DNA of 64,000 nt, from assembly GCF_900113615.1 (NCBI RefSeq), contig NZ_FOPZ01000002.1:1-64000 (forward strand). The letters run 5' to 3'. Positions 61,383 to 64,000 of this stretch are shown piece after piece; positions within the stretch are counted from its first letter, which is position 1, and each line of letters begins with the position of its first letter. Below the pieces are notes generated by a model that had not been told where the DNA came from, ran no database searches, and worked only from the letters and a program-made list of their open reading frames with translations. A program made the position numbers and the translations under genes. This stretch comes from Halorubrum aquaticum. GTDB taxonomy: Archaea > Halobacteriota > Halobacteria > Halobacteriales > Haloferacaceae.

Positions 61383-63079
61383 CCCGAAACGACGTTCCGA
61401 CGACCGCGCTCGACCGCTCGAGGGCCGAGTTCGTCGAGCTGGTCGCTGACGCGGAGCGGCCGGTCGTCGTCCGCGCGGCCGCGTCGCTCGACCCCGAGAC
61501 GACCCCGCTTTCGGCGTACGCCACGCTCGTCGGCGACGAACCCTACGGGTTCCTCCTCGAGTCCGGCGAGAAGGTGGCCTCCAGCGACCCCGACGGCGCG
61601 TTCACCGCGGGCGGAAAGGCCGACAGACACGCCCGCTACTCGTTCGTCGGCTACGACCCGGAGGCGGTCGTCTCCGTTCATCCGGAGGAGACCCGCGTGA
61701 CGCGGCTCGGGTCCGCCGCGAAGTTCGTCGGCGGCCTCGACGCCGACGGCGACGACGTTGCCGGCGACGCCGACGACGCCGACGACGCCGGCGACGTCGT
61801 CGACCGGATCCGTGCGGCCTTCCCCGACGTGAACCGTCGTGGCTTCCCCGAGACGGACCGGCAGATCCTCTCGGGCGGCTTCGTCGGCTTCCTCGCGTAC
61901 GAGGCGGTCTACGACCTCTGGTTGGAGGAGGTCGGGATCGAACGGCCCGAGACCGAGTTCCCCGACGCCGAGTTCCTGCTCACGACCCGGACGGTCGTCT
62001 TCGACGAGAAGGAGGGGACCGTCGAGTTGGTGTTCACGCCGATCGTCGACGTCGACGACGACCCCGGAGACGTCTACGACGCGCTCGCCGAGGAGGCCGA
62101 TCGCGTCGCGGCCGAACTCGCCGACGCCGACCCGCCGGACCCCGGCGGCGTCCGCGTACGGGAGGAGGAGGCGGACCCGCAGGAGGAGTACGAGGAGGCG
62201 GTTCGAACCGCCAAGCGACACGTGCTCGACGGCGACATCTATCAGGGCGTGATCTCCCGGAGCCGACGGCTCCGGGGCGACGTCGACCCGCTCGGGCTGT
62301 ACGCGGCGCTCCGGGACGTGAACCCCTCGCCGTACATGTACGTCCTCCGTCACGACGACCGAACGGTGGTCGGCGCGAGCCCGGAGACGCTCGTCTCGGT
62401 GAAGGACGACCGGGTGGTGTCGAACCCGATCGCCGGTACCTGTCCCCGCGGAACGAGTCCGGTCGAGGACCGTCGGCTGGCCGGCGAGATGCTCGCTGAC
62501 GGGAAGGAGCGCGCCGAACACACGATGCTCGTCGACCTCGCACGCAACGACGTTCGCCGGGTGTCGGAGCCGGGGTCCGTCCGCGTCGAGGAGTTCATGA
62601 ACGTGTTGAAGTACAGCCACGTCCAGCACATCGAGTCGACGGTGACGGGGACGCTCGCGGCCGGCTGCGACCCGTTCGACGCGACGCGGGCGGCGTTCCC
62701 TGCGGGGACGCTCACCGGCGCGCCGAAGGTGCGCGCGATGGAGATCATCGACGACCTCGAGACGACCCCGCGGGAGGCGTACGGCGGCGGCGTCGGCTAC
62801 TACTCGTGGACCGGCGACGCCGACTTCGCGATCGTGATCCGGACGGCGACGCTGCGCGAGGGGGTCGGCGGAGTCGACGGCGAGGGCGACACCGACGGCG
62901 AGGGCGACGCCGAGGACGGCGGCATCGACGAGATCACGGTCCGCGCCGGCGCGGGCCTCGTCGCTGACTCCGACCCGACCGCGGAGTACGAGGAGACCGA
63001 GCGCAAGATGGAGGGCGTCCTCGCCGCGATCGACCGGGTCCGCGAGGACGAACCCGCACTCGAGGGGATCGGGAGATGA
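61379..63079 (+). CDS. trpE: Anthranilate synthase component I
   Basis: A 566-residue chorismate-using subunit. The N-terminal domain includes FLLESGEK and RYSFVGYDPEAV; the catalytic end holds IAGTCPRGTSP, HTMLVDLARND and GTLTGAPKVRAM. Two acidic linkers, one of DDA-type repeats near residue 125 and one of DGEGD-type near 505, are unusual insertions. ATGA overlap with trpF and with trpG. Confidence 0.96.
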   Translation: MTRNDVPTTALDRSRAEFVELVADAERPVVVRAAASLDPETTPLSAYATLVGDEPYGFLLESGEKVASSDPDGAFTAGGKADRHARYSFVGYDPEAVVSVHPEETRVTRLGSAAKFVGGLDADGDDVAGDADDADDAGDVVDRIRAAFPDVNRRGFPETDRQILSGGFVGFLAYEAVYDLWLEEVGIERPETEFPDAEFLLTTRTVVFDEKEGTVELVFTPIVDVDDDPGDVYDALAEEADRVAAELADADPPDPGGVRVREEEADPQEEYEEAVRTAKRHVLDGDIYQGVISRSRRLRGDVDPLGLYAALRDVNPSPYMYVLRHDDRTVVGASPETLVSVKDDRVVSNPIAGTCPRGTSPVEDRRLAGEMLADGKERAEHTMLVDLARNDVRRVSEPGSVRVEEFMNVLKYSHVQHIESTVTGTLAAGCDPFDATRAAFPAGTLTGAPKVRAMEIIDDLETTPREAYGGGVGYYSWTGDADFAIVIRTATLREGVGGVDGEGDTDGEGDAEDGGIDEITVRAGAGLVADSDPTAEYEETERKMEGVLAAIDRVREDEPALEGIGR

Positions 63080-63711
63080 AGGTCGTCGTCGTCGACAACT
63101 TCGACTCGTTCACCTACAACCTCGTCGAGTACGTCTCGGAGCTGTCGATCGGTGACGGCGGTGGCGGCGAGGACGAGGGCAATGAGGGTGAGACCGACGG
63201 CGTCGACATCGCCGTGTTGAAGAACACTGCGTCGCTGTCGGCGGTCGAGGCCGAGGAGCCCGACGCCGTGCTGATAAGCCCCGGGCCGGGGCACCCGAGG
63301 AACGAGCGGGACGTGGGCGTCTCCGCGTCGGTGCTCCGGGAGCTGTCCCCCGACGTTCCCACCCTCGGGGTGTGTCTCGGGCTGGAGGCGGCCGTCCACG
63401 AGTACGGGGGCGCGATCGGACACGCGCCGGAGCCGGTCCACGGCAAGGCGTTCCCGGTCGACCACGACGGCGAGGGCGTGTTCGCCGGGCTCGAGCAGGG
63501 CTTTCGGGCGGGGCGGTATCACTCGCTCGTCGCCACCGAGGTGCCCGACTCCTTCGCGGTCACCGCGACGACCGACCACGACGGCGAGCCGATCGTGATG
63601 GGGATCCGGCACCGCGAGCACCCGATCGAGGCGGTCCAGTTCCACCCCGAGAGCGTCCTCACCGCGGTCGGCCACGACGTGATCCGGAACTTCCTCGAGT
63701 CGGTCGCGTAA
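63076..63711 (+). CDS. trpG: Anthranilate synthase component II (glutamine amidotransferase)
   Basis: A 211-residue amidotransferase that feeds ammonia to TrpE. VVDNFDSFTYNLVEY, LISPGPGHP, the nucleophile in GVCLGLEA and the HPES end are present. The usual GVCLGHQ is here GVCLGLE. A Gly/Glu/Asp insert near residue 27-42 lies between early strands. Last gene of the operon. Confidence 0.95.
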   Translation: MKVVVVDNFDSFTYNLVEYVSELSIGDGGGGEDEGNEGETDGVDIAVLKNTASLSAVEAEEPDAVLISPGPGHPRNERDVGVSASVLRELSPDVPTLGVCLGLEAAVHEYGGAIGHAPEPVHGKAFPVDHDGEGVFAGLEQGFRAGRYHSLVATEVPDSFAVTATTDHDGEPIVMGIRHREHPIEAVQFHPESVLTAVGHDVIRNFLESVA

Positions 63712-63712
63712 C

Positions 63713-63722
63713 CGTTTTCTGT
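63713..63722. terminator. Oligo-T between convergent genes
   Basis: CCGTTTTCTG follows the trpG stop within the 17-bp gap to the convergent amidohydrolase; a weak candidate terminator. Confidence 0.3.
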
Positions 63723-63728
63723 CCGCTT

Positions 63729-64000
63729 TCAGCGCGCGTCGTGAACGACCTCGCCGTCGACGACCGTCATCGCCACGTCGACGTCGCGGATCGATTCCGG
63801 GTTCTCCCACGGCGACTCCTCCAGAACGACGAAGTCGGCGCGCTTGCCGCGTTCGACGGTTCCCAGCCGGTCCTCGTCGAAGCCGGCGTACGCCGCTCCA
63901 CGGGTGTACGCGCGAAGCGCCTCGGTCACGGAGAGCCGCTGGCCCTCCGCGGGGGCGTTGACGGCGTGGTGGACGCCGAGGAGCGGCCCCATCGGCATCC
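63729..64000 (-). CDS. Amidohydrolase family protein (C-terminal part)
   Basis: The last ~90 residues of a metal-dependent amidohydrolase; the gene continues past the window end. The fragment has the family's C-terminal signature: VTEALRAYTRGAAYAGF, then LGTVERGKRADFVVLEESPWE and the closing DVAMTVVDGEVVHD. The type resembles YtcJ-like members. The catalytic centre is outside the window. Confidence 0.8.
   Translation of the reverse strand, partial: MPMGPLLGVHHAVNAPAEGQRLSVTEALRAYTRGAAYAGFDEDRLGTVERGKRADFVVLEESPWENPESIRDVDVAMTVVDGEVVHDAR

Noticed and set aside
60647-63079. Very long frames antisense to or out of frame with trp, gltX, dabA and other genes
   Set aside because: They are Arg/Pro/Gly-rich shadows caused by high GC; the true frames have recognisable families and GC-rich third positions.

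Overview
The window is haloarchaeal (class Halobacteria) chromosomal DNA of high GC content. Evidence: very acidic proteins, leaderless genes with TATA-like boxes about 25-30 bp before the start, archaeal-type ribosomal proteins and RNA polymerase subunits, an intron-containing tRNA-Met, digeranylgeranylglycerophospholipid-reductase-like, Cbf5, Pus10 and RadB genes, and mevalonate kinase plus isopentenyl phosphate kinase. The repeat style and gene set look Halorubrum-like, but the genus is an inference.

Layout. 0-5.8 kb: a dispersed repeat, a heme A synthase (CtaA) homologue, small conserved haloarchaeal proteins, an SLC13-type permease, initiation factor 1A and a P-loop kinase. 5.8-10.4 kb: an Lrp-type regulator followed by dabB-dabA, an energy-coupled inorganic-carbon uptake pair. 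10.6-15.1 kb: a membrane-anchored beta-propeller, the L7Ae-S28e-L24e-Ndk operon and a 5'-nucleotidase-like enzyme. 15.2-24.6 kb: a second copy of the dispersed repeat, folD, an AN1 zinc-finger protein, an aldo/keto reductase, a HAD hydrolase, a four-CBS protein with an HPF-like tail, radB, a Na+-dependent symporter, a geranylgeranyl-reductase-like flavoprotein and an AI-2E-family permease.

24.9-26.7 kb is the one accessory-looking patch: a mosaic type IV pilin, a VapBC-like toxin-antitoxin pair between two copies of a 29-bp direct repeat, and gene remnants, ending at the 3' end of tRNA-Pro. 26.7-31 kb holds an aspartoacylase-family enzyme, cbf5, cmk and a zinc-type dehydrogenase. 31.2-40.0 kb is the classic archaeal translation/transcription/isoprenoid cluster: tRNA-Ser, rps13, rps4, rps11, rpoD, tRNA-Leu, rpl18e, rpl13, rps9, rpoN, rpoK, eno, rps2, then mvk and ipk.

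40-55.5 kb: a response regulator, Mrp, tRNA-Thr, udk, an Lrp regulator, carA, surE, gltX, a zinc-ferredoxin-like protein, glmM, a GlmU-like enzyme, a sugar epimerase and split tRNA-Met. 55.6-64 kb: a PH-like/coiled-coil protein, pus10, a universal stress protein, the tightly overlapping trpDFEG operon and the end of an amidohydrolase.

The most informative non-coding signals are twin TGTACA boxes in the trp promoter, a perfect 16-bp palindrome in the geranylgeranyl-reductase-like promoter, a 13-bp inverted repeat beside a strong TATA upstream of gltX, an Lrp-operator-like element shared by carA and lrp, and repeated small tandem duplications (9-24 bp units) in gaps and at gene 3' ends. No CRISPR array, insertion sequence, integrase, rRNA or replication origin was recognised.
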